NCBI GenBank assembly: GCA_013400975.1 | Contig: WBMZ01003500.1 | Span: 62,001-126,000 of the forward strand | DNA from: Atrichornis clamosus | Taxonomy: Eukaryota > Chordata > Aves > Passeriformes > Menuridae | Length of the DNA: 64,000 nt | Direction: 5' to 3' | In this document: one piece after another, positions 12,901 through 27,900 of the stretch | Position numbering within the stretch: position 1 is the stretch's first letter | Layout: each line of letters starts with the position of its first letter | Notes under the pieces: model-generated | The model's input: only the letters and a program-made list of their open reading frames with translations | Databases searched by the model: none | What the model was told of the DNA's origin: nothing | Translations under genes and position numbers: made by a program

Positions 12901-15900
12901 AACACAACATCTATTTTTACAGATAAAATACAAACAAAAGCAGAAAAAATTATAACTGTGCAATAATAAAGGTGAAAAGAACTGATTTTTTTTTTTTTTT
13001 AACAAATACTTTGCAAAAAAAAAGGAAAACACAGTGGCATGACCTGAATCCCAATTAAGAGAGAGATAAGCAAGACATGAAGCTCAGCAAAGCACTGACT
13101 TGAGTGCATTGCACCACTGGCTTAAACTGAAAGACTATTCTTTACTTTAAAACTTAACTTTATATTCCAATGGTATTTCTAAAGTAAGAAATGATTCCCT
13201 GTAAACCCAAATTATTAGATGTTTTAAATTAAAACATTCTGACACAGCTGTTTTTGTATTTCAGACTGTGAAGTTTGACATACAAATACACTTTGGTTAT
13301 TGTATTATTGCTTGGGGAGTAAAACCTAAGGGTTTTTTATCTTGGAGGAACGGGAAGATATTAAAGAAATACAGTCCTTGCATTACTAGAGAAGAATTAG
13401 GCATTTTCTTGAAGAAAACTGTCTTTCCATTCCTAATTTGAAGAAACTCACTGCAAAGACAACTGGACTTTAAGTCACAAAATACAGAGAAAAAGGACAC
13501 ACAATGCCATTCAAAGTAATAGAACACATGGTAGATGACTGAAAGTAACTATGTGTAATTAATTCTGTATCTCACACACTAACTGCATTCTGAGCAGGTG
13601 CCATTAATTGTGAACTCTTTCTGGTGATGCTCTGCATTTTTGCATGTAACCAAATAGCAAGCAGAAAGCAACATAAGGTAATTATACCTGTTGCAATCCT
13701 TCTGTACCATACGCTGCCCTCATTTCTTCTATCTCTCTGCTTAGTTCTTCAATCTCTTGTTGTTTCCCAGCCAATTCATTCTCCATCACCTCTAGCTGTG
13801 TGTGTGAGTGCTGCATTCCATGCTCTGAATGAATTTCTCCAACTCCAAATTCTTCTTCCTAAATCAATCCAAGTTCCTTTACATGCCAATTTTTATGTTT
13901 TATCATAGTAAGTAAAGTCAAATATCAAATTCAGTATCAAATTCCACCCTAGAACATTAACATACAATACAGTATAAAATATCTTATTGCCATGGTAACC
14001 TCCTTTGTTAGTATAATTCACATTTCAAAAGCACTGACACAAAACGTTTCTGTGAGTTGTGCTCCATGATCTTTGCCTTAATAGATGAAGTAAAATGGTT
14101 TGCATTTCAAGTTTAATGATATACTATATTAATATGGCAAACAGCGCAGACGCAGAGCACAGCATGCAAAATAAAGTATTAGTCAGTAACACAGTTTTTG
14201 TTCAAAACAAATTGAGCTTTTTAGTATTCTCCATTAGTATTATGATTCAATTTGCAATACTGTACCCTGATTAAGTCTGCAGGTATAGCTGTTCTTGTCA
14301 CAAAACTGCAACCATTTACCTGTATAGAGACAATTTCTAAATACATTATTTGAAATAATGCTTGATTTCTATTTCCCATTTATTTGAATCTTATGTGGCA
14401 ATTTCTGCAGACCCATGGGAATTGTTATGCTACAAAAACTTATTTCATGTGAAATACAAAATAGCTTTCTATATAGCAAATTGCATCAAAGTAAGCATAG
14501 GTAACAAGTAAAACATTCAAAATTGCAAAAATAAATACCGTTGTCTAAAAACAAAAACCCTATTATGAATCTAAACATCTAGAGAAAACAAAGGAATTCA
14601 GATTTAAAGGTCAATGCAAAGCTTTATCCTTTAGATTATTAAAATACAGTACTATTGCATTTTAAACTATATGTTTAATATTTCTCTATTAATACTAAAC
14701 ATAGTTATGCTTTCTGAAAGATTTTTATACACCACATGATTTACTCTTTCTGAAAGTCACCTATCTCTTGATAGGGGATGCAAAGCAGTATCACAGACTT
14801 TCATTCTCAATTTGAAGGAACTTTATAAAATTGAGAAAGAGCAGAAAAAATACATTTGACATAAGACATTTGAAAATAAATCCCCTTTCACTCACCTAAC
14901 ACTGCAAGTCCTTTCAGCTTCTACAAGAATTTTGGTTCTACAGACCAAAAACGGTGAATGCAAACCAAAAATGGTGAATGTCCAAAGGGCAAGCACAAGC
15001 TAAAGTAGGCATTATAGTTTAAAAAAAATTCCAAATGAAAAGAACATGCAGTGTACACGTGAGTAAAGATAAAACAGACAGGCAGGCTTTTAAAAGAGCA
15101 GACCAATGTTCAAAAATGAGAAAGCAAGAACAGCTGCATTTCTCCTCAGAGCTGTTAATTACATGAGAGCTAGAAACAAAAACAATGGTACTAGAAATGG
15201 AAAGGCATCAGAGTATTTCAGACCCAAATACTACGTTTAAATCAAAACAAGAAGCTGGACTGCTCAGAGGTCTGCCATAGCCTAGAACAGGGCTTACTTA
15301 CAATCAACTACCATGCCTGAGCAAATCAATAAGTGCACTGTTATAAATGGGATCAATATAGTCATTGAATTTGTGTTAAGAGAACAAATAAATTTGCATT
15401 AGAGAAGAATTTGCAGAGCTGACACAGAGTCCTTTCAATTTCTGACTTTCTCAGTAAAAAGAAGACACTACAGAGATTACTACCTTAGTTTAGAAAGAAT
15501 AAAGAAAATTGCAGCAAACAGCAATCCAGGCAACTCATAGAGGCACTGTGTATCATTTGTGTATTGCCAGATGTTTGCTCTATGTTCCGATATACAAAAG
15601 TCCACACAGTGCCTGGCACCAACGTATTTATTCAGATTTTGGCGCATGTCCCAGATTAGTAACACCAGTAGTTTAATAGAAACTATTATGAAATCCTTCC
15701 TTTCCCCATTGTAACTCCCATTTTATTCAGGCATAATTGATAAAGATGCAGTGTATGATCACTGTAATCTCACAGTAGACACGCTTCTCTTCCTGTGAAT
15801 CACAGCTATGTGCAGCTACCAAAGACACTTGGATGCTTTATAACAAGAGCTAATAGGAAAGGCACAAAAGCCTTATCTTGTTAGATGTTCCAGACTCCTT

Positions 15901-18900
15901 AGCAGCAGAAAATTCTACAAAAGACCTTTAACTTATAAAAGGGATTTTGCTACACACATTCAAAACAACTGTCTGGAGCGTCAGAAATCCTGCCTCGTTT
16001 CACAGGAGCCTAACTCTTTCACATCACACAAGTGATGCACACAGTAACATGGTAGCTCATGCAGTTTCTCATCTGATATCTTCTCCTTTCAAATGCCTTA
16101 TGTCTTCTGGCAAAGTGCAAGTTGAAACATGACAAGGCAATGAATTGCACTGCAATCTGTGGAAAAAAAAAAAGCAGCCAACCAGCCACAGCAGGGTCCT
16201 GTGTTGAAACCTTGAGAGCAGCCTGGCAACCCCTGGCACGATATATTCTGCTGTGTAAGAGCAGACAAACAGTTGAGAATTAGTTACTAGCTTCAAAATA
16301 TCTTAATGTAGAAATTTTTCACTCATCTGAAACATATTAATTCAGTAGTCCAAATGCCAAGTGGAGTGTTAGTAGACGTCTACACAAGGCCTACAAGACT
16401 CGTGTTTTGTCTTATGACCCCAGTGATTTGCTCAAATAGAGATCTTCGGCAAATATAGAAATACTCTTAATGTAGATTCTTATAATTCCTTCTTTTAAGC
16501 TTTGCAGTTCACCTTTAACACTGAAATGTCCTTATGCCATGCTTAGTTACACACCCCAGCAAACATTGAAAGAATCAAACCACATAGAATTTTAACATAA
16601 TGGAACCAAGAAGTAACAAGAGCTCTAGAAAAAATTGCATAAGCAAATAGTCACAAAATAAGAAGAGATTAAATTTAACAATACATTATTCAGCAGCAAC
16701 AGTTTTGGTGAACAAAAGATATGAAACAAGTGAAGGTTATGGAAATCTCTCAAAGGACATTCTGTCTGATCATTCTTCCTTCCTTGCATTTTCAAAATAA
16801 TTCACAGGAATAGTATTTACTATTATGAAGTAAAATATAATCAGTACTCTATTGGCTAAAAATGAAGGTTTAATTTATGTGGCATCAGTTAATACATATG
16901 CTTAAGACAAATGAAAGGGATCTTCTTTCTGAGGAACGCAAGGAAAACCAACTTGCACCACCGAATTAAGGCAGTGATTCATGATAATTGCCACCAGAGG
17001 TCAGGATTAAATTCATGAAATCACTGTACCACATTTAACATTCCTTAGACCTTGGAAGACCTGAAATTGTACCCCAGAAAACACAGTAATAACATATAAT
17101 ATGTAACTACTTACAACATTAATGCCAGTACTACAGAGATTTCCCTTTATAAGGAGAAAATTTATTCTCAGCATAAATCAATACATACTGTTCTGCTTAA
17201 AAGAGTTGTTTGATTTGGTAGTAGAAACATACAGAAGCATCTGGAAAGGACTAACAATTTCACCTCAAGTTTTCTTTCCCCCTCCATCCTTTCTTCACAT
17301 TTTGGACATCTGATTCCTCAACAAAAATTAATGTTTAGACCTTGAGCACTGCTTGACAATATTCTTAGCCTCTCCTCAATTTTCTAGTTACATCAAAACT
17401 GACTATATGAAACTTAGTTAAAATTAGCAATTAGGTCAATTTGGGAAAATGAATTTCAGTGTATTTTGGGTTTTCTTGAAGGAGGTCTTATACTCTGTAA
17501 TCAAAAGCCATTTTCAGTTTGTGATGAAAATGTTACAATCCTATAATATAACTAAGGTTAGTAAATTCTGAAGGATAACAATTGATGGCTTTTTAAAATA
17601 TCATGGCTTAATACATTTTCTATACATTAATAACACAGCAACAGGTTTCTTTATACAGTAGTTAAGGGTGAGGTAAAGAATTTCACTAAAATGAAGAAAA
17701 CCAGACAACTTTGTAGACTTCATATTAACCATCTTTTCAGAGGTACGCTTTGCAAACTGGAGAGTCAAGAAGAGGGAAAAAAAAAAGCAGGTGAAAGAGT
17801 CTTTCAGTTATACTATAAAATTGAGGCAAATGGAAAATACGTGGGGGCAACATTACCTTATATAGTTATAAAATCCCACAAAATTCTAACTGCTGGAAAA
17901 ATCCTAACTTCCCTTAGATGTGAGTTCAAACCATAACCTTAAATAGCTAATCAGCATTAAAATTTAAAGACTAACACAGGCAGGTGTCATTCTTGCTCAA
18001 ATTGAGTAATTTGTCCCAAAAGACAAGCTGGTTATATGAAGGATTTACCAGTCTTCAGTTTGGCTACTACCTTGATAGTGTAGGTATTAGAAAGGTGGAT
18101 GAATAAAACTAAACAAAAGACTGTATTTACAATAAATTTCCTTCAAGACAAGAATTCTTATATAAACATACCTTCAATTTTGCTTAGACAACTGTATTGG
18201 CTTATAATTGTATGTCTGATAAGTAAAGAGGGAAAAAACTTATCACTGAATTTTACCCAATTTCTCAAGAGAAGGGGCAGAAGAATAAAACATTAATTAA
18301 TTTATCAATTACAACAAAACAAACTATTTAAGACCTATTTGAATTTGAAGCATGACAACCATGATTTCAACCTAATTTCTGGCAAAAACACTGAAAATAA
18401 TACAGACATTCTCACTGATGAGGAGAAAGAGGGATCAATAGGCCTATGTTTCTACAAGTGTGTGGTTTCTTAGCATTCTGAAAGGGAAGTCATGTATTTG
18501 AAAAAAGATGAGCTCAGGATTTTATATAACTTCATAATTACACTGTTAAAGACAAAATTTAACTTATTCTCATCTTCTTCAACTGAAAAGGCTTCAGATC
18601 ATTTTATTTACAGCGTGACCATGAAAGGAAGCAGAGCTTTTAATAATAAAAGTAACATTACAGCTTATAAGAAATATATTGAAAAATCAGTTCCGAAAAT
18701 ATCTGCATTGCAAAACATGTCTCCTTAATTCAGATACCAACCAATTGTAAAGAACTGGAATTAAAAGAGTTTATTACAAAAGATAGCAACTCTGACCACT
18801 TGGGCTTGTTCTTCACTGGAGCCGGTATCATGTTACTATACACAAGTTTTATGTTGCCTATTTATATCTTAGAAAATAACTCTCAGTGAGGTAAAAAGTC

Positions 18901-21900
18901 TTTTTGCAGGAATGAAAATTGCCTAGAATCTGTCATTGCATTTTTAAGGAAACCTGCAATTTCTAAAAGGAACATTCAGACTGTAATTCTTTTATCTTCA
19001 GTATCTGAAGAATTGCTCCCTAATATCCTCTGCATGTACCTATGGAAATCTTTAAAGAATGAATCAGGTAAATTAAGTGTTTAGATGTGAAATTTAATTT
19101 TAAAATGTGAGCAGTTTTAAATTCAACTGATACCATGCTCAAAACACTAAAATCAGAACATATCCACAATTATGTGAGACATTATATCAGATTTTTTCTG
19201 TATCCTGTGCAAAGAGATGTTATCTTAAGCTTTTGCAATTAAGCTCCAACACTGCTTCCTACCCACCTCAGAAGAGATGAAAATTTCAGTCATATTTCAT
19301 TATATACGTAATATGTCTCACTTGTAAAAATACATTAATATCAATGACATTGCCAACTGTTTTCAAGGGTTCATTCATCACATACTGCAAATTCCATTTA
19401 AAAGTAATCACATACCATGGTGATGCATATTCTAGAAAGGTGCAGTACAGTCATAGCAGTTCTTCAAAATTACGTCTGCTACACTCTCAATGGCAAACTG
19501 TGTGCTCGTACTGCCCTATCATCTTATTGTACAGAAAGCAAAGTCAGATTCTTTTTGTTCTTTGCTACTTGAATTCCTTGGACAAAATAAACCACATTTT
19601 ATCTATGAACAGAACTAAATTTCTATATTGATTTTTCTTCCCCCCCAGGTAGAGTTTGCTTCAACCCCATGAACATATCCCTCCATAAAAATCTTTCTTT
19701 CATTTACAGCACTCTCTAGGAGCTCTGCTGGAATTTGTGATTCCAAAAATGCCAATCTCAGATTTTTTTTTTTTTATTTGCAACACAAAAAATATGCCAT
19801 AGGAATGAATGCAATTGACCATACCAAGGGGTCCAAGTGTTCCAGTTCTCTGTATTGGGCAGTAACCAAAAAATGAATGTGAGGGAACATTTCACTTGTA
19901 CTCCCAGGTGCCTTCTACCAACAAATGCACCAGGAGAAAGTGGGGGTGCTTATAAACAAGGGCAGGAGGAAGAAGTGGGTGAGAAAGAGTCAAACTGGAG
20001 AACAGAGGGACAGAAAAAGCATTCAACTAAAGGCCAAGACCAAGTCTATGGAGGAAACTGTAACTGGTATTTGATGAGTGAGGATGGAAAGAAAAACTAC
20101 TCCTTGCATCTTAGGACAAGTTGAGCTGAACGTTACGAGGACCCCAAGTTAGGAATTGGGAATGAAAGAATATAGGTTTTCAAGGGAGACAGAGAAAAAA
20201 TATTAAAATAAGAAGAAAAAACAACACTTGGAGTAAGTTGAAAAGGCTGGGAAAGAAACTGGACTTTGGAATGACCGAGAAAGGCAAAGGATTAATAGAA
20301 AAAGGTTGAAAAGACAGAGTGAAGAAATTAAGCAAAGAGAAGAAGGAGATGGGCTAGGGAAGGTGAAAAGATTGACAAGAGCCATTACACAGAAGGGAAG
20401 AATTTACAAAAAACTAGGGCATACAGAACAGATACAGAGTTGATTAAGAGAATAGCCTGGGAGAAGGAGCAAGTGAAGACAGGTCATTTGTTGGGAAAGA
20501 AAAGCTGTTCTTGTTTTCAGGGCATGCCTAAACTGCCCTCTGCTGTAATGATCTTCCTTTTGCACCATGAGGTGTGACAGGTCAGGGACACACCGTCTGC
20601 TGTGTAGGCTTCACAATAAGCAGTTTTAATACTAGCATGGAACAAGTAGTTATTCCAATGCACAGTCATCCTCTCTTACAAAAGGCTAAATCAAGAGAAG
20701 AACAAAGTAATCTAAACTGAATTTACTTCAGCAATGAGACTCATTTGATTACTTCACCCCCTCTTACTCGTTGCCAAGCTTAAGATTCTGGGTATGTTCT
20801 AAAGTGTCTAGCACAGAGATCTGCAAACCAAAACTCTGCCTGTCCCTATGGAGAGTGATTGTTTGAGACATGAAAAATTAATTTTTTTAAATAGAAACAA
20901 TTCTTACTGTATTCAGATATTCCACAGCTATTTCTTGCAAGCATGTTCTTCATGACATTTATGCATGAGGTGGTTTACTCTTTACAAACACAACTGTTTT
21001 ACCTGACAGGACCAAAGTTACATATACACAACTACCCTTCAACGTGACAGAGATGAGCTGTAGATGCCAATGTGTGGGTTGACCCTGGCTAGCAGCTAAG
21101 CCCCCAATTCAGTCACTCACTCCCCCACTAGCAGGATAGAAGAGAGAATTGGAAGAGCAAAAGCAACATAAATTCATGGGCTGAGATAAAGTCAGCTTAA
21201 TAAGTGAAAGAAAACAACATCCAAACAAGTGAGGCACAGGCAATCACTCACCACCTCCCACCAGCAGACTGACACAGCCAGTCGCCGAGGCTGCTTTGAA
21301 ACTCATTAAAATGTAACTGACTTATTAAATAGTCTCCCACGGAAAAAAGTAGAAATTATGCACAACCACTACTCCAATGGCAATACAAAGCATTAATATG
21401 ACCTTAAGGATGACATTGTTACAACAGTTTATTCACCTATTGCATTATTTATTATACTAGCCATCCCATTATGGAGCTGACACAATGCTTGCTTTAATGG
21501 TACATTACTCATACCAGTAGTAACATGCAACAGATTTGTCTACAATATCACATCTGCTCATCTTTTCGTTCTCCTTTGGAAAAACTATGCACAGCATTGC
21601 AGGAAACATAGCAGAAAAGGTTGAAAGAAAAGTTAGGAGAAGCGTTACTTCAGTCTTACCTCAGAACTGTAATCTTCTACTGTGGTGGAAATTTCACTTT
21701 CCGGCTAAAATAAAATATTAAAATATTTACAATGACAGCACTCTAAAAATACTAAACAAGACATTTTCCATTTTTTCTGAGAATAGACGGCATTTGAAAA
21801 TACATGTGTGTACATGAATTTGGTAACAGCAAAGGGCACCTTCATTTAATAAAATCCCAGCTTTAAGAAAGTTATTTTGCTGTTGAACTGTGATCACAAA

Positions 21901-24900
21901 AACACTGTAAATACATGACAAAATCCTGAAACAACCTACAGGTACAAAATAATATTATGGAAATTTAACTTAATTTACTGGTTTTTGTTTTTTTGGGTTT
22001 TTTTCTTTCAAGAAATAAAGACCATCATGAAAAGGACTTGTCCCTGATATATTAATTTCACCTAATTAGGAACTTTGTTGGCTTAAGAACACAATCATAT
22101 ACAGAACATTATTTTCATACATGTAAGATTTCTGATGTTGACTAGAATTTTAAACAAACACTCATATTATCCCTCAGCTTCCATGGAAACCAAGGAAAGA
22201 TAAAAGGACAAAGACTCAAATCTTGTGATCTAATGAATTAGAGGAATTAAAGGAACAAAGCCTTAACAAACTGAGCATAAATGTGCCATGGCAGATGCCT
22301 GAATGAAATACAGTGTACCTTGATGAACAACATAAAATGTATCAGGTTTGAGAATCAAAACGTTAGCACGAAAAAATGCGAATTATCTATATAAGGCTCA
22401 CTGTCTGGGAATAAGTACACTTTTGAACTTAAAAATAAAAAAGGTCCACCTCAAACTGAAACAGAAATCAAAATTATGTTTTAAAACTCTACGGTAACAA
22501 AATTGTTTCTGCTATGGAATAGAAAATATTTCATTTTATACAAGTATAATTTATTCATATTATATATATTTATACGAATATTTGTGTATATATACTTTTA
22601 TACATATACAAAAAAGTTACAACTTGTTTGTAGTCTATGTCCTTGGTCTAGGACAAAATCCTCTGGAAGAAATAAAATCAGAGAAAACCACATTATTATT
22701 TTTTTTATAACACAGATAACAAACATATGGTCATTATCATCCTACAATTTTTTATGGTTTGTTACAATTCAGAAGACTTCACAAAAAATGATTAGAAGGA
22801 GTCATTTAGAAGCTCAGAAATATTCCTATAAATGTAAATATAACTATATTTAAGAACTCTTCAAATCTTTATATAGTGCATGAAATACAGACAGTCCTCC
22901 AACATGAAAAAAACAGGAACAAGTAGTCTGACTTCCTCTATAGTTCTTCCTTGTAATGCTTTTGAATTATATAAACAGTCTCTTCTTTATAAGGAAGATG
23001 AAAAATGAATTTTTACATCCTGGGATAAACACAAACCTAGTAGATAATTATAGTAAAAGGCAAAGAATGTCTAGGCTGAAGCTTAGGTTGGTGTGAGAAA
23101 ATATGAATTCTCTATGGTAAGTGATTACTGAAAATACCTCTCTAATTTTTTTAGTGGTAATTTGGCAAGATATGATTTTTTTTTTTAAAGTTAATATGCT
23201 GCTGGTCCTTTCTGAATAGCAATCTAAAGTAAAAAAAAACCAACCAACCAACCCAACAAACATTATTTAAAAAATTCTGAAAACCCGTAGTCCTCCATCA
23301 GTTTAGGTGTACAATACCTTGTATTTGCATAAATAATCTTCTAAAATGTCTACTTCAATCCTAAATACTGCCTGTCAAAACCAAGAATTTTTGCCAAGGA
23401 ATTCTAATACTTAAGTACAGAAAAATGGCCAAATGAACTCCAGTGCATTTATCTCCTGTGCTAAGGGGATCATCCAAACCCTGCTAAAAACCAGTTAAAA
23501 AGACTTAAATCCCATGAGCTCACACATTAGACCCCAACACTGCAAAACTGCAAGTTACTCTTTTGCTGTATCAATCTGTAACTTTACAAGTAGTTAACAT
23601 TTTATGAGCAGTCAGCTTGCCCTCCAAGCCGCTATATTCACTTCCTAAGACCTTACCAACTTTATTTCAAAATCTAGTTTCTTCCATTATCAAGCCATTC
23701 GTTCTGTATGCTTCAATTTTACTTTGGTCAACAGAAGCAATTAGGTTTTACGTAGCTCATTTGTCTGAGCCACAGGGTATAGTTTACAAGGAAATAATTT
23801 CAAAAAATTCATATATACACACTATCTAAGCCACATAACATCTTTTGACAGGATAATGCCAACAAAGCTATTCATCAGTTCTCTCAATGCTTTATGGAAT
23901 TTTATACAGGTACTTGTTACATCTGGATAGTTGTTTTGCACATATTCTAGTAGCCACGTCCCACAGCGTTTTCTTGCTACCAACAGTTACTATCTTCTGG
24001 CAAGATATTTTAACTCTTTATTTAGTATTTTCTTCACTGACAATGTAGTTAAAATACATTGAGGAGACATCTCAAAGACTCTTCATAGGCAACAATCTCT
24101 ATCAATTCTGCAGGTGGTACCTTTAATGACAACAGTGTTCAGAAAATTTTTTAAAAATTCCATCTGTATATATACTTTAGAGGAGATACTGCAGGCTGAT
24201 ACAAAAGAGGGAATATCAGCCTGTGGAATACAGGAGGCCCGTTTTAGAGTAAATTATTTCTGTATGCAGTTAAGCCTTGCTCAGAAGTCATGTTCTTGGA
24301 CACTGGACACCCAACATTATCACAGGATTCACAAAAGAACCCATATACAAAATTGGCCACATGAACTGAAAAGTGATTTTCATGTTTCTTTAGAAAACTT
24401 TCATAGGTGACAATAAAACATTTGGCAAGAACCAATATCAGTACTAAACTACTCCCAGCTGTAATGAATGAAGGTATAGACTGAGTATTCAGGGAACAGA
24501 ATTCTACCTCAAGGAAATTGCTGGTTTTTTTATACCCTCAGCAAAAACTATCACAAAAATGTAACTACAAAAGGGCAGAATAATTCTTGAACAAGTACTA
24601 GCCAGAGGTAGAAGCAAAACCAAGTTTTTTTGACTTGGCCATTTTCAGATGGGTCTCCAGCAATTCACAGAGGATCACAACGTAAGTCTAATTAAAGGGA
24701 CTGGGACTAGGAATTGAGGCAATGTACACAGAATATCCCAGTCATGAAACCCTCCCTCTAGGTCATCGTGAACTTTATGGGTCTTTAATACTTGTAGAAC
24801 ATTCTGAATATGAAGGGCTATTCTTTTATATTCTCTCATCACATCTTACTTAGTTCTTCGTATCAAAACTATTCAATTCAAATTCTGTGGTAATTTATGA

Positions 24901-27900
24901 CACAAACCAATTGACTACAACCAAATTTCAACTGAGTGCATCTAAATCATTGCCAAATCTGAATGTAATCTGCAGCGAGATACCAGACTCCTCAGTGTCT
25001 AAACTTCCTGTATCAGAAACCATCAACAGAGGGGTAACCAAAGCACTCAATTAGGTTTCTATTCTTTGGTAACATGGCTTTATAAATATTTAATCTAAAG
25101 TGAAATACTCTGTAACTCTTCAAAGACCATTCTGCAATACAGACAATTTCTATGCCAGAAATGACCAGTATTTACAGAGGTAAATCAGAGGTTGTCTTAT
25201 GAATCAAAGAAGATAGGCAAGTTATCCTGGCAATCTTCTGGCCAGATGATGAATGGAAAGATGACTGGCTTCAACCAGAACCATATGCTGCTGGATCTAT
25301 TACCTTCTCTCATGATACTGACTTTACTATTGAACTTGATATTTACTTATCTTCATTCTTCAATTTCAAAACATTTTTCAAGGGATACTAGATTATCTGG
25401 AGTGACTAATTTTTACTATATTTTATCTGTCATATTTTTCAAATCCTTCATCTTACTGTAAATCACAAAATATCTCTTCTCTAGTCAAAGTCTTTAGCTG
25501 CCCTTTGCTTTCATGCTTTCATCACAGGAATGTCTTACCACATTCACCACTTACGACTTTTTCCATTGAGGCATCCTCTCTGTTTCCCTATACTGCTCAT
25601 ATACTTTCTTATTTCTGTCACTTCCTCAGTTCTCAAGAATGCCACCAGTGTCTCCTTCTTACTCACTTGCTGTCCAAATCTCAGGCTCTAACAACTGGAG
25701 TACCTTACAGAAATGAAATAATGGACATGGAGTTATAAAGTTTATCACCTACTTCAGTTAACAGTTAAGCTATTCTAAAACTATTATCAAACGGCTTTGT
25801 CCTGTGAAAAACAAAAGACGAGTTACTAATCCAACCTTAGTGAATTAGCAGGTATTCTTCATTACAGAACTTTGAACTTTTCTTTTCTAAGAAGCTTTGT
25901 ATAATAGCTTTTACTACCCAGGTGACTCAAGGACAATTTCACTGTGACACAGGTTAATTTCCTTTGCTTTCCTGGCAAAGCAGTGTGCTCCAATGCATCG
26001 TTTCAAGACTTCCCAGAAAAGGTGATCTCAGCAATTATTTACCCTGGAAGTGGCTTTTGCTTCTACTGTTAATCACAGAAAGTAACAAAATGAAGCAATC
26101 CTAAACCCAAGGTTTTAATTGATTCCAGTTTGTTTTATTGTGTGTTCTAGGTTATTTTTACTTCTATATGGAAAAGGACACTATGGATGTCAACACCAAA
26201 AGATATCAGGGTGCAAACCAATAAAATATTCCCTTTATGAGAACAAGACATAAAGCATTCAACATGAAACAAGAGACTTTAACCAATAAATACCAACTGG
26301 CATTTCTCTAAGAAATCTTACAAATAAACCATTCCTCCAACAGTAGATGGAAAACCTCAGAGATTACAAATACATTCAGATGGAAGGTAAAATAGAATGG
26401 CTAAACAATGGTAGTTCTTCCAGAGTTCTTCCAATAGTTTCTGCAACTGGAGGGAATACAGGGGCATAGATGAACCAACCCCTCGGAACACAGATGGGGA
26501 AGAAAAAAGGGAAAAGGATGACTGCAAAAAAATAACTTTGCACTCTAAACACTTTGAAAAGAAATTCCTCTTTATTTCAAGAGAAATAAGCTCCCAGAGG
26601 AGTATCTCTATTTCACTTTCTGATATTCATATTGAGTAAGAGAACTCTTTTTTATTTGTGTTTGGACATGCTAATTCCACCGGGGACCAAAAAAATCATA
26701 CTGGAAGATAAACTTCTACCCACAAAACTACTACAGAAGAGTCCAGTCAACATTTTTAGATAGAGAGGCAGTATAGTCAGAAGTTTGGAGTTTATATTTT
26801 GTGGTACAGAAAGAACAATTCTAATTATCAATTCCAGTAAAAGATGAAATAAGTAAGTAGAATCAAAGTTTAGCTAGAAAATGATCCTGCATAATGCTTC
26901 CAGTAATCCTGTCTCACTCTTCTGACACAGCAGCCTAGAAAGATTTAATGTTGGGTGAAAAAGCAAACAGCTCAACACTGTAATTCTCCACTGCAGAGAT
27001 TAGCCTGAAACTGCCTATTACATTGGCTGCCATTTCAACTAAGCAAGCTCCAATCCAATTACTGTAATACAGGCTCTCTGTCCAAATCATTGCAATTATA
27101 AGACTAAAACCAGTAAATTATGAGATTCACTGAAACTACTTCAGAGTTTTTCCTCTTCTATTACTACTGCACAGACTTTAGCAATCACCTTCCAACTACA
27201 AGATACTGACTACTTACTTAACATGAATAAGCAGGCCACAGACCACATTTAACAAAGAAAAATGCCCTCCCAATGGGGGCAGGGGTTTTTTTGTGGAAGT
27301 GAATACTGGTTTAAAAGTCACTAAGTCATTCAACAGAGTCAAATTACCAATTTACATAATCACCATATTTATTCTTTTAAAGCTACATTTTTAAAAAGAA
27401 AGAAACAAACAAAAAACCCAAAAAACCAGAAACCCCAGTGCATCTTCATATTTATTTATTTAAACATAAGACAAGTTGCTTTGGGAGTTAGACCTCAGAA
27501 AAATGATACCAAATCTTAAGAATGTATCTATGCATGCAATCTTTAGAAACTGCAGCACAGATATTTCTTCCATTTCTACAATCATCTATGTCTTGTACTG
27601 GATGTATTCAGAGGCCAACTTAAGCCACTAGGACCAACCCAATCTGATTAGACCCACTTTGGGTGCAAGATCGCTCCAGATGACCTCTAAGGTCCCTTCT
27701 AACCAAAGTTATCCTATGACTCTGTACTTTACCCGGTTTCTCCAACTGTAGTAGAAATATTTATCCATCAGCAGAGTACATCTGCAACTTCAAAATATAT
27801 AAGAATAAGGAAGTTACTTTCTACAGTTGTCATCTTTATGCAGATTACCGCATTATTAAAACAACAGTTTATGTGATTCTCTCTAAACATCTCTCTGCCC

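Larger units (their letters stand above)
13859..21659 (-). other. AKAP9 intron 3 (7.8 kb)
   Basis: It contains a 20-bp tandem duplication (14944-14983), a purine-rich stretch (about 19930-20500) and an LTR-like repeat (about 21073-21297). The human 18-codon exon beginning VNGCSF would be expected here, but I could not find it. No other gene-like content. Confidence 0.8.
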
